Positions 1 to 8,334 of a DNA stretch of 64,000 nt are shown here, piece by piece. The DNA is from Betaproteobacteria bacterium (GTDB lineage: Bacteria > Pseudomonadota > Gammaproteobacteria > Burkholderiales > Rhodocyclaceae): assembly GCA_009782565.1 (NCBI GenBank), contig WRIU01000005.1, forward strand, positions 97,738 to 161,737, read 5' to 3'. Position 1 is the first letter of the stretch, and every line of letters begins with the position of its first letter. The position numbers and the translations under genes are program-made. The notes under the pieces are model-generated. The model was not told the DNA's origin. It saw nothing but the letters and a program-made list of their open reading frames with translations, and did not search any database.

Positions 1-1
1 T

Positions 2-676
2 TACCAGCGCCATCAGGATCGTTTAAGCGAAACGCCCAAGGCCAAGCCTCCCATCCTTCGGGAAACCTCTTCCTCCACACCGCAGCGTTATCGTTGCGAA
101 ATCACGAACACCAAGGAAACCGTCCAGAGCCTGCTGAAAAACCTGAACGGCGTCACAAACCTCAGCGAACTGGACGACATCCAGCGTGTGCAAGTTCGGC
201 GCGAATTGCTGTGCCTCGACGACATGGCCCGCCAGGTCAGCAAACTCACCGGGATCGAAACCGCAGAAAAAGCCGACCTCAACCGCTTGCGAAAAGACCT
301 CACCGCCGCCACAGAATACGCCCCAATCTGGGTCATCTTCGCCATCGCGCTGGCGCTCGGGCTTGGCACCGTCGTGGGCTGGAAGCGCGTAGTCGTCACC
401 GTAGGCGAACGCATTGGCAAGCAGGGCATGACCTACGCGCAAGGCATGAGCGCCCAGATCACCGCCGCTTTGGCCATCGGAGTCGCCAACCTCTACAGCC
501 TGCCGGTTTCAACCACGCATGTCCTTTCCTCCGGCATCGCGGGCACGATGGTCGCCAACCGCAGCGGCGTACAGAGCGGAACCATTCGCACCATCCTCAT
601 TGCCTGGGTACTGACCTTCCCCATGTCGATGTTGCTGTCGGCCATCTTCTTCTGGCTGGCGGCACAGGTGACATGA
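2..676 (+). CDS. Inorganic phosphate transporter, Pit family (3' part only)
   Basis: The open frame runs in from the window edge, so the N-terminal half is missing. About 224 residues are visible: a charged cytoplasmic loop (roughly the first 95 residues), then hydrophobic segments starting at APIWVIFAIALALGLGTVVGW and the Pit C-terminal signature with SLPVSTTHVLSSGIAG. Pit proteins are inner-membrane symporters that take up metal-phosphate driven by the proton gradient. The stop TGA overlaps the next start codon (ATGA), which suggests co-transcription with the sugar-nucleotide gene that follows. Family assignment is firm; whether it is PitA or PitB, or which ion it prefers, cannot be read here. 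Confidence 0.88.
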   Translation, partial: YQRHQDRLSETPKAKPPILRETSSSTPQRYRCEITNTKETVQSLLKNLNGVTNLSELDDIQRVQVRRELLCLDDMARQVSKLTGIETAEKADLNRLRKDLTAATEYAPIWVIFAIALALGLGTVVGWKRVVVTVGERIGKQGMTYAQGMSAQITAALAIGVANLYSLPVSTTHVLSSGIAGTMVANRSGVQSGTIRTILIAWVLTFPMSMLLSAIFFWLAAQVT

Positions 677-1368
677 CGATGAAAGCGATGATTCTTGCCG
701 CAGGCCGGGGCGAGCGCATGCGCCCACTCACCGACCATTGCCCCAAGCCGCTGCTCGCCGTAGGCGGAAAACCGCTGATCGTCCGGCACATCGAACGCCT
801 GGTTGCTGCCGGGATTACCGATCTCGTCATCAACCACGCCCACCTCGGCCACATGCTCGAAGCGGCGCTCGGCGATGGGAATGCCTTCGGCGCGCGTATC
901 CGCTGGTCGCCCGAACCGCCGGGCGCACTGGAAACTGCGGGTGGCATCCGCCAAGCCATGCAGTTCCTTGGGGAAAATCCTTTTCTCGTCGTCAACGGCG
1001 ATATTTTTTGCGAAGCGGATTTCATGCCGCTAACCCGGATTGCCAAGTGCCTTTCCCCGGACGGGAACCTCGCCCACCTTTTTTTGATCGACAATCCCAG
1101 CCACAATCCTCAAGGCGACTTTGCGCTCAACGATGGGCGAGTATGCACAGACGGGGAGCCACGCCTGACCTTTTCCGGCATCGCCGCCTATCCCCCCGCC
1201 CTTTTTGCCTCGCTCGAAGCAGGCAAACCCGCCCGCCTCGCCCCGTTGCTGCGCGCCGCGATGAATGAGAACCGCATCAGTGGCGAGCACTACCGTGGCC
1301 GATGGGTCGATGTCGGTACCCCTGAACGCCTCGCGCAACTGGACGCCGACCTGCGCGGCCACGCCTGA
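673..1368 (+). CDS. murU: N-acetylmuramate alpha-1-phosphate uridylyltransferase (MurU-like)
   Basis: The protein (about 231 residues) opens with the nucleotidyltransferase motif MKAMILAAGRGERMRPLT and the lysine context PKPLLAVGGKPLI, typical of sugar-1-phosphate nucleotidyltransferases of the short MurU type. MurU makes UDP-MurNAc from MurNAc-1-phosphate in the AmgK-MurU peptidoglycan recycling route. ATG 673 overlaps the stop of the phosphate transporter; ATG 679 (M3) is an equally good start and matches the usual N-terminus. The usual partner kinase amgK is not adjacent. An AmpG-type muropeptide importer at 51.4 kb fits a recycling role. A mannose-1-phosphate guanylyltransferase-like activity is the main alternative. 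Confidence 0.78.
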   Translation: MTMKAMILAAGRGERMRPLTDHCPKPLLAVGGKPLIVRHIERLVAAGITDLVINHAHLGHMLEAALGDGNAFGARIRWSPEPPGALETAGGIRQAMQFLGENPFLVVNGDIFCEADFMPLTRIAKCLSPDGNLAHLFLIDNPSHNPQGDFALNDGRVCTDGEPRLTFSGIAAYPPALFASLEAGKPARLAPLLRAAMNENRISGEHYRGRWVDVGTPERLAQLDADLRGHA

Positions 1369-1394
1369 CCGGAACCCTTCGTACTTCGGGGAAA

Positions 1395-3146
1395 TCACTC
1401 TTCCGGAGGGCTGAAACCCGGCGGATACAGCTCCAGATGGCGGTTGTAGAACCCACCTGCCTGTTCCTTGTGGCGGCTGATGTTGAGCAAGGCGGCATTG
1501 GGCAATTCCCGGTGCAGAAGCTCGAAGGTCGCCACTTCATCCCTGGCGTCGAAAGCATCGGTCGCTTCCCCGATGAACACCCATTGCGGCTGTTGCAGGA
1601 AAAGCCGCGCGATGCCGAGCCGCTGTTGCGCGCGCAAGGGCAAAACCCGCGCCCAGTCCTCAGTATCGTCGAGCCGGGATTGCAGCCAGCCGATGCCGAC
1701 GCATTCCAGCGCCCAATGCAGGGCACTCTCCTTGTACTGCGCGCCAAGGAACGGATAAGCCAGCACCTCGCGCAAGGAGCCAACATGCAGGTAGGGGCGC
1801 TGGGCTGCAAAGACGATATCGTGCCCAGCCGGCAGGAATATTTCGCCATGCCCCCACGGCCATAACCCGGCAACCGCCTTGAACAGCGCCACCGTCACAG
1901 CCGGGTCTCCCGTCACCAGGATGCGCTCTCCGTGGCGCACAACGAGATCGAAATCCACCAGCAAGGGCTGGCCGTCCGCATTGTCGAGGCAAAGACGGCG
2001 TATTTCCAGCTCCGTCCTGTGTCCACGGTGCAACTCGATACGGCTTACGCCATGCCCATTTTCACGGTCTTCGCGTTTGAGCCGTTCCATGCCTTCCCGG
2101 AAAGTGATGATGCGGTCGATCGAAGCGCGGCAACGCGCAATCTCGCCGAGGTTGTCGATTGGCCACGACAGGGCGGAAGTCAGGCGCTGAAAGGCTTGCG
2201 CCGCCTGCATCAAGAGCCCCAGGGTCATCATGCCGGCAACGTATTGCGGCGCGGCAATCAGGATCGGAAAAACGGGCAGCAGCGTTCCGTAGCCAGTAGA
2301 AAAAGAAACGATGCCCAGGTAAGCCAAGGTCTGACGGTTCCAGCCCATGCCGACATCGGCAAAGAGATGTCCGGCATGGCGGCGCTCGCTCGGCCCCCCG
2401 TGCATGAGCGCAATCGCCTCGGAATGCTCGCGCACCCGCGCAAGGCCGAAGCGCAGATTGGCCTCTACGGTTTGCAGGCGGTTGGTGGCGCGAATCAGCG
2501 GACGCCCGAGCATGAGGCCAAGCACAGAACCCACGCCGGCATACAGAAAAGCCATCAACACCATGTAACCGGGGATGAAAATGGAAGTCCCCGGCAGCAC
2601 CGCGCTACCCGAAACACTGAGCAGAATATCCACGAAACTGCCCAGGATCAGCACGGAAAACAGCAATGAATGCGCCAGCGCAATAGCGGTTTCGGTCGCA
2701 ATTTTTACATCTTCGGCAATGCGCCCGTCCGGATTGTCGTGCTCCCCGCCAATGAACTGGAGCCGGTAATGGCGGGAATGCGCCAACCACTGATCGAGCA
2801 ACAGCCCGGTGAGCCAGCGCCGCCAATCGAGTTGCAGCCAACGCTTGACCGTCAGGTGCAGCGCCGTCACCGCCATCGTGAAGATGAAAATCAGCGCAAA
2901 AACCAATACCAGCCTGAGCAATTCGGCATGCTGCCGGTTTTCGAGCGCATCGAACAGATCGCGATGCCAATAACTGATCCAGATTGCGAAACCGACCTGA
3001 GCGACAGTCAGCGCCAGCAGCAACAAGGAGACGCCACGCACTGCCCATTTATTCCCATCATTGTTCCAGTAGTCGACAGCCAGGCGCAGAAAGCGGCGAC
3101 CCGAGCGCAGGTTGGGCCGGGGCGTCGCTTTGTCCCTAACTTTCAC
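1395..3146 (-). CDS. YddA/SbmA-BacA-type ABC transporter protein with degenerate ATPase domain
   Basis: 583 residues from a GTG start that overlaps the end of glk by 11 nt; the longer open frame upstream is only antisense read-through of glk. Residues about 30-330 form the SbmA/BacA-like membrane domain. The C-terminal 200 residues align in layout with the YddA ATPase domain, but the motifs are broken: the Walker A position reads TGDPAVTVALFKAVAGLW (no GK[ST]), the signature LS-GEQQR position reads LPLRAQQR, and Walker B reads WVFIGEAT with Gly for the catalytic-site Asp. The family moves peptides or vitamins across the inner membrane. SbmA and BacA lack an ATPase and use the proton gradient, so this one may also not hydrolyse ATP. 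Substrate unknown. Confidence 0.8.
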   Translation of the reverse strand: MKVRDKATPRPNLRSGRRFLRLAVDYWNNDGNKWAVRGVSLLLLALTVAQVGFAIWISYWHRDLFDALENRQHAELLRLVLVFALIFIFTMAVTALHLTVKRWLQLDWRRWLTGLLLDQWLAHSRHYRLQFIGGEHDNPDGRIAEDVKIATETAIALAHSLLFSVLILGSFVDILLSVSGSAVLPGTSIFIPGYMVLMAFLYAGVGSVLGLMLGRPLIRATNRLQTVEANLRFGLARVREHSEAIALMHGGPSERRHAGHLFADVGMGWNRQTLAYLGIVSFSTGYGTLLPVFPILIAAPQYVAGMMTLGLLMQAAQAFQRLTSALSWPIDNLGEIARCRASIDRIITFREGMERLKREDRENGHGVSRIELHRGHRTELEIRRLCLDNADGQPLLVDFDLVVRHGERILVTGDPAVTVALFKAVAGLWPWGHGEIFLPAGHDIVFAAQRPYLHVGSLREVLAYPFLGAQYKESALHWALECVGIGWLQSRLDDTEDWARVLPLRAQQRLGIARLFLQQPQWVFIGEATDAFDARDEVATFELLHRELPNAALLNISRHKEQAGGFYNRHLELYPPGFSPPEE

Positions 3147-4107
3147 CGCGCGCCAGCCTCGTAGCAATTTGTGCCGCGCCCTTGAGCCCCAGCAATTCGT
3201 CGCGCACCGCGTAGAGCGGAATGCGCGCCAACACTGCGCCCATCGACGGATGGTCGCGGAACACCTCGATGAGTTCCGGTGCGCGCAGGAACGGCAAAAT
3301 TCGCGGGACAACGCCACCCGTCAGGTAAACCCCGCCACGCGCCAGCACGGTAAGGCCCAGATTAGCGGCAGCGGCAACCAGAAGCCGGGCAAAAAACCGC
3401 AAGGTCTCAATAGCAATGCCCTCACCTGCCAGCGCGGCGGCTCCAATGCCCGCCGCATCCTTGGCAAGCGGCACTCCGGTCGGCGCGACAAAACGGTAAA
3501 GGCGCTCAATTCCACGCCCGGAGAGCAGCGTCTCGATACTCACGCGCCCATGCTCGGCCAACAGCACCTCGAACAAGGCTAGTTCACGGGCATCGCGCGG
3601 CGCGAAATCCGCCAACCCGCCCTGGCTCGGAAAAACAAGAGGATGACACAGCGCGCCGGACAACACAGCCATGCCAAGCCCGGTTCCAGAGCCAATCAGC
3701 GCACGCACGCCTTCTTCATCGGGCTCTCCAGGATGAAGGACAAAAATCCCGTCTTCGTCGAGACAGGCAAGGCCATGTGCCTGCGCGGCAAAGTCGTTGA
3801 TAAGAAGCACCCGTGAAAAATCGAACCGCTCGCGCAGGCATTCGCCATCCGCCTCCCAAGGCAGATTGGTCATGCGTATGCGTTGCCCCTCAAGCGCCCC
3901 GGCTACGGCAAGACAGGCCACATTCGGCCTTTCCTCATCTTCCCTCACGCCCAGAAACGCTTCGATGAGCGCCTCGACATCGGCATAATCCGCGCACAGC
4001 ATTTCCTGGTGGCGCAAAACATGCCAGCCATCCGCGCACGCGCGGCCAAGAAGCAGCCGCGCGCGCGTACCACCGATGTCTGCCGCCAGAAAGAGAGGCT
4101 CTTCCAT
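3136..4107 (-). CDS. glk: Glucokinase
   Basis: 323 residues of the bacterial Glk family: LFLAADIGGTRARLLLG (phosphate-binding motif) at the N-terminus, LINDFAAQAHG with the catalytic Asp, the GSGTGLGMA loop and the C-terminal LTGGVVPRIL motif. It phosphorylates glucose with ATP in the cytoplasm. Start chosen at MEEPLFLA (4107), which has GGAG 11 nt upstream; ATG 4116 is possible but places GGAG only 2 nt away. The 3' end overlaps the GTG start of the exporter gene, so the two are probably one transcript. Upstream lies a REP-like palindrome region. Confidence 0.93.
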   Translation of the reverse strand: MEEPLFLAADIGGTRARLLLGRACADGWHVLRHQEMLCADYADVEALIEAFLGVREDEERPNVACLAVAGALEGQRIRMTNLPWEADGECLRERFDFSRVLLINDFAAQAHGLACLDEDGIFVLHPGEPDEEGVRALIGSGTGLGMAVLSGALCHPLVFPSQGGLADFAPRDARELALFEVLLAEHGRVSIETLLSGRGIERLYRFVAPTGVPLAKDAAGIGAAALAGEGIAIETLRFFARLLVAAAANLGLTVLARGGVYLTGGVVPRILPFLRAPELIEVFRDHPSMGAVLARIPLYAVRDELLGLKGAAQIATRLARGES

Positions 4108-4230
4108 GCCATTCATGACTCCGAATGTAACAGCAATAGTCATGACGGGCAGAGAAATAAATTCCGAGTCGTCCCATGTCCCCGGCTTCAATCAGTAAGG
4201 AATGACAGTTTTATCCATCTCCCAACAAGC

Positions 4231-4300
4231 GGGAGAGGGGTCAATGCAGCCCGGACAAGTCCCTCTCCCCTTGCGGGAGAGGGGTTTGGGGAGAGGGTGA
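4231..4300. repeat. REP-like GC-rich palindromes between glk and glnD
   Basis: Two imperfect copies of a CCCTCTCCC-n-GGGAGAGGG palindrome lie here. The clearer one is at 4261-4284 with arms CCTCTCCC and GGGAGAGG. The same core recurs at 32062-32085, 45818-45849 and partly at 55323-55342, always just outside coding sequence. The element could act as a bidirectional hairpin between genes. Confidence 0.6.
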
Positions 4301-4363
4301 CCCTCTGATTTTCCGAACTGTCTCCGTCAAAACCAATAGACGCCTTCGAGCCGCCCACGCTCC

Positions 4364-6955
4364 TCAAAGCTGAAGCCGTTCCAGCAATTCCCGCTCGACC
4401 TTGATGGCGCGCGATTCCTGTGCCAGACCGCCGCCACTGAGAAGAAAGTTGTCTTCCGCGCGCTCGCCGAGCGTGGAGATCTTGGCGGTTTCGACGCTGA
4501 TACCGTGCGCGGCCAGCACTTCGGCAATGTCGAACAGCAGACCGGGGCGATCCGTGGCGGTGATCGACAGGATGTGGTAGCGGCCCGCTTCGTCGGCACT
4601 CAGGCTGACGTGAGGAGTGATCGGAAAGTGCCGAACCTGGCTTGAGAGGTAAACCGGGGACGGGCGCGCGATTTTTTCCGGGTTTTGCAGGGCTGGCGTC
4701 AGTTCGTGTTCGATCAGGGAGAGGATGTCGCGGCAGTGCTCGTCGCTGTCATCGTTGAGATTTTGCAGGGTGAAGCTGTCGAGCGCGTGGCCGTGGCGGG
4801 TGGTATATACCCTGGCATCCAGAATGGAGAGTCCCATGCGGCAAAAAAACCCGGTCAGTCGCATGAACAGCTTTTCTTGATCGGGCATGTACACCATGAC
4901 TTGAACGTTGTCGTCCAGGTTCCGCGCCCTGACCACAGGATCGCCGGATTCGACCTGAGAGTGAAGCATTTGTGCATGCCAGGCGATTTCGTCGGCCGAG
5001 TAACGCATGAAATAGACGGTGTCGAGCTGTGACCACAGGGCATCTTCAGCGCCGGAGCGCAGGCCGTGGGAGCGCAGGAGCCGGCGGGCTTCGTCGACCC
5101 GCTTGTCCTGAAGCAGCGCCTGTTGCGGCGTGGCTCCGCGCAGCAAGCGCTGCGTGGCGAAGAAGAGATCCTGGAGCAATCTGTTTTTCCAACTGTTCCA
5201 GACCTTGGGGCCAGTTCCACGGATGTCGGCGTGGGTGAGAAGATAGAGCGCTGTGAGCCGCCGTTCATTGCCAACGGCGGCAGCGAATTTCTGAAGGGTT
5301 TGCGGATCGGAAGTGTCTTCTTTTTGCGCGGTGTGCGACATCATGAGGTGGTAACGCACCAACCAGACGATGAGTTCGGTGTCTTCAGCCTCCAGCCCGT
5401 GGTGTTCGCAGAATTCACGCGCTTCTTCCATGCCCAGGATGGAGTGGTCGCCGCCGCGTCCCTTGGCGATGTCGTGGAAGAGTACGGCGATGTAGAGCAG
5501 CCAGTGACGCTCGAACCCGAGCATCAGGCCGGTCATGACCGGGTGTTCATGGGCGTATTTGCCCATCGAGAAACGGCGCATGTTTCGCAGCACCAGAAGC
5601 GTGTGCTGATCCACGGTATAAGCGTGGAACAAGTCGTGCTGCATCTGGCACAGAATCTTTCGCCAGGGCGGCAGGTAGCGCGACAGGATGCCGCATTGGT
5701 TCATCAGGTGGAGCGCATGCAGGACTTTGTGCTTTTGCCGGAATATTTTGAGAAAGTTCGCGCGGTTTTCAGGGCTGGCGCGAAATGCGGCATTGACGCG
5801 GGTGCGGTTGATCCAGAGTGCGCGCAAGGCGCGTGCGGTCATGCCCTTGAGTTCGGATCGTTGTTGCAGCAGCAGAAAGCATTCGAGCAGGGCGCCGGGG
5901 TGCTGCTCGAAAACCGTTTCGTCGCGGATGTCGAGCATTTCACGCACTGCCTGAAAACGCTCGTTGATGACGATGGCCGGAAATTCGCTCCTTAAAAGGA
6001 TTTCATCGCCGTAGTTCTGGAGCAGGACGCCGTTGATCTGGGTGAGTTTCTTGGCCGTCAGGTAGTAGCGCTGCATCATGATTTCCGAAGCGCGCCTGGT
6101 GCTTGTGGCCTTGATGCCCATTACGCTGGCAAGGCGTTCCTGATAGTCGAACAGTAGGCGGTCTTCGGCGCGTCCCGCCAAGTAGTGCAGGCGGGTGCGT
6201 ATATGCCGCAGGAAGCGTTCCGCGCTGCGTAGGTCGCCCGCTTCGTTGCCGGTAATCAGGCGCTGGCGAACCAGTTCCCGCCAGTTGCGGCCCAGTCCGG
6301 CTGCGCGGGCGATCCAGCCAAGTAATTGCAGGTCGCGCAAGCCGCCGGGGCTTTCCTTGCAGTTGGGTTCCAGCGCGTAAGGGGTGTCGTTGTAGCGCGC
6401 GTAGCGTTGGTCGCGCTCAAACAGTTTGGCGCGGAAGAACTCGTTTACGTCGATCTGCGCCTGGTAGCGCATCTGGAACTGCTGGAACAGCGCCTCGTCA
6501 CCCGTGAGCAGGCGGGATTCGAGCAGGTTGGTCTGTACTGTGATGTCGGCCTTTGCCGCTTCCAGGCATTCGTCGATGGTGCGTACGCTGTGGCCGATGG
6601 CGAGCCCTACGTCCCACAGTGCGCTGACCAGTACCGAGAGTCTGGATTCCAGGTTGTCATTGGATGGTTCAGATAGGAGAACCAGCAGGTCGACATCGGA
6701 GCAGGGAAACAATTCGCCGCGCCCGTAACCTCCTACCGCCACCAGCGCCACATTCGCGGGCATGCGGCAGGTTTTCCAGAGCTTTGCGATGACCGCGTCG
6801 ACCAGTACCGCGTGTCCGTGTAATAACCGCGTAATCAGGGGCTTGGCTTCGTAGGCGGCGCGTAGCGCGGCGCGTCCGGCCTCGATGCGCTTGCGTCCAG
6901 CGGCAATCGCCCGCTCCAATCCGGGAATCGGGCCATCAGTCGTTAAGGCTTTCAA
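4364..6955 (-). CDS. glnD: Bifunctional uridylyltransferase/uridylyl-removing enzyme (PII regulator) GlnD
   Basis: 863 residues, normal length. Domains in order: nucleotidyltransferase with GGYGRGELFPCSDVDLLVL (residues 75-93; D87 and D89 the metal-binding pair), GlnE-like linker, HD domain with VLFHDIAKGRGGDHS, and two C-terminal ACT domains (the second around ILSITATDRPGLLFDIAEVLA). It uridylylates PII proteins under nitrogen limitation and deuridylylates them when glutamine is high. The start lies only 9 nt after the map stop, so map and glnD form an operon. No PII gene is nearby. Confidence 0.97.
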   Translation of the reverse strand: MKALTTDGPIPGLERAIAAGRKRIEAGRAALRAAYEAKPLITRLLHGHAVLVDAVIAKLWKTCRMPANVALVAVGGYGRGELFPCSDVDLLVLLSEPSNDNLESRLSVLVSALWDVGLAIGHSVRTIDECLEAAKADITVQTNLLESRLLTGDEALFQQFQMRYQAQIDVNEFFRAKLFERDQRYARYNDTPYALEPNCKESPGGLRDLQLLGWIARAAGLGRNWRELVRQRLITGNEAGDLRSAERFLRHIRTRLHYLAGRAEDRLLFDYQERLASVMGIKATSTRRASEIMMQRYYLTAKKLTQINGVLLQNYGDEILLRSEFPAIVINERFQAVREMLDIRDETVFEQHPGALLECFLLLQQRSELKGMTARALRALWINRTRVNAAFRASPENRANFLKIFRQKHKVLHALHLMNQCGILSRYLPPWRKILCQMQHDLFHAYTVDQHTLLVLRNMRRFSMGKYAHEHPVMTGLMLGFERHWLLYIAVLFHDIAKGRGGDHSILGMEEAREFCEHHGLEAEDTELIVWLVRYHLMMSHTAQKEDTSDPQTLQKFAAAVGNERRLTALYLLTHADIRGTGPKVWNSWKNRLLQDLFFATQRLLRGATPQQALLQDKRVDEARRLLRSHGLRSGAEDALWSQLDTVYFMRYSADEIAWHAQMLHSQVESGDPVVRARNLDDNVQVMVYMPDQEKLFMRLTGFFCRMGLSILDARVYTTRHGHALDSFTLQNLNDDSDEHCRDILSLIEHELTPALQNPEKIARPSPVYLSSQVRHFPITPHVSLSADEAGRYHILSITATDRPGLLFDIAEVLAAHGISVETAKISTLGERAEDNFLLSGGGLAQESRAIKVERELLERLQL

Positions 6956-6964
6956 TGATCCAAC

Positions 6965-7831
6965 TCATGACTGGGGTGCAGGGGGCAACGCGGCAATCGT
7001 GCTGGCAGTGGCCGTGGCAAGCGTTCCCGTCACCAGTTTGGGCGGTAGCGGGCAAGCGGCGGACAATGACAGGACTTCCACGCCGTCTTCGGTGACGAGC
7101 ACCGTGTGTTCCCATTGCGCCGACAAGCTGCGGTCGCGGGTGACGATCGTCCAGCCGTCGGACAATTCCGAGATGGCAGCCTTGCCGGCATTGATCATTG
7201 GCTCGATGGTAAAAATAAGCCCTGGCTGGAACTCGATGCCCGTGCCCGGTTGGCCGTAGTGCAGCACTTGCGGCGCTTCGTGGAACTTGCGCCCGATGCC
7301 GTGCCCGCAGAATTCGCGCACCACCGAGAAACCGTTGCCTTCGGCATGCCGTTGGATGGCATGGCCGACATCGCCCAGGTGCGCGCCGGGCCGCACGGCG
7401 GAAATGCCGAGCCACATACTCTCGTAAGTCACTTGGCACAGGCGTTTGGCAAGGATGGAAGCGTCGCCGATGATGAACATCCGGCTGGTGTCGCCATAAA
7501 AACCCGCCTGGGAAATGACGGTAACATCAACATTGAGGATGTCGCCTTTCTTCAGCGCTTTTTCCCTTGGAATACCGTGACAGACTTGATGATTGAGCGA
7601 AGTGCAGATCGAGGCGGGATATGGGGAGTAGCCCGGCGGTGTGTAGTTGAGCGTGGCAGAGACCGTATGCTGTACTCGTTCCATGTATTCGCGGCACAAA
7701 CGATCCAGTTCAGCGGTCGTAGTGCCGGGCTGAACAAAGGGTTCGATATAGTCGAGCACTTCCGCCGCCAGACGGCAGACGATACGCATTTCCTTTATTT
7801 CTTCCGGTGTCTTGGGGAGGGGCTTGCTCAT
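6965..7831 (-). CDS. map: Methionine aminopeptidase, type I
   Basis: 288 residues. The five metal ligands can be placed: Asp in LNVDVTVIS, Asp in FYGDTSRMF, His in CGHGIGRKFHE, Glu in FTIEPMI and Glu in QWEHTVLVTEDG. The N-terminus KTPEEIKEMRIVCRLAAEVLDYI is typical. It removes initiator methionine from nascent proteins. The C-terminus carries an extra tail of about 25 Ala/Pro/Thr-rich residues beyond the usual end at 264. In most proteobacteria map sits divergent from rpsB; here the upstream neighbour is a repeat element and then acnB. Confidence 0.97.
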   Translation of the reverse strand: MSKPLPKTPEEIKEMRIVCRLAAEVLDYIEPFVQPGTTTAELDRLCREYMERVQHTVSATLNYTPPGYSPYPASICTSLNHQVCHGIPREKALKKGDILNVDVTVISQAGFYGDTSRMFIIGDASILAKRLCQVTYESMWLGISAVRPGAHLGDVGHAIQRHAEGNGFSVVREFCGHGIGRKFHEAPQVLHYGQPGTGIEFQPGLIFTIEPMINAGKAAISELSDGWTIVTRDRSLSAQWEHTVLVTEDGVEVLSLSAACPLPPKLVTGTLATATASTIAALPPAPQS

Positions 7832-8029
7832 GTCGTAGCGGGCAGTGCAACAGAGATAGGATGAAAGGCGAAAAGCATGAGGCTAACGCATACGGCGTGA
7901 GCGAGCAAATCCTTATGCTACGCGGTAGAGCCTTGGTTTGAAATTTATTGATGTTTGCAGACGATGCAGGAAAAACGTAAGACCGTCCAGTGAAAATTTC
8001 TAACTGAACCACCCCCAGATTTTCAGGCA

Positions 8030-8173
8030 GTGCCTCATTTTGAATATTTGAGACGATTTTCTGTAGGGGGCGATGGTAATCGCCCCGTCGAACCGTTGGC
8101 GGATCGCGGAAATTTACGATGGCGGGCGGATTGCCATCCGCCCCTACAACGCATGAAATTCAAACTGAGACAC
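8030..8173. repeat. MITE-like element, copy A (144 bp)
   Basis: Terminal inverted repeats: left end GTGCCTCATTTTGAA (8030-8044), right end TTCAAACTGAGACAC (8159-8173), 13 of 15 positions matching. Inside are two hairpin cores, one reading GTAGGGG-GCGATGGTAATCGCCCC and one GGCGGATTGCCATCCGCC followed by CCTAC. Copy B at 54721-54865 has the same termini and nearly the same length. No open frame inside, so any movement would depend on a transposase elsewhere. Confidence 0.7.
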
Positions 8174-8244
8174 GACCGATTTTCAGGAGATCGTCACATG
8201 GGTCTCATGACAGGTTAGAATTGTATAGGCTTTCTTCTTGTTTT

Positions 8245-8262
8245 ATGTCTTATAGAAGATAT
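8245..8262. promoter_or_regulatory. Imperfect palindrome in the acnB promoter region
   Basis: ATGTCTTAT followed directly by AGAAGATAT, 7 of 9 positions symmetric, about 75 bp before the acnB start in an AT-rich stretch. The shape TCTTATATAAGA is what I recall for GntR-type regulators of TCA-cycle genes in betaproteobacteria, but the regulator assignment is only an inference. Confidence 0.4.
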
Positions 8263-8334
8263 ATTATATGAGGCCTGTTCGTCCAAATACAAAGATAACA
8301 ACTACAACCCAGCACTCGCCAAAAGGAAACAACC

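Noticed and set aside
1395..3317. Longer form of the exporter starting at 3317
   Set aside because: The added 57 residues lie inside glk in another frame; GTG 3146 fits the family start.
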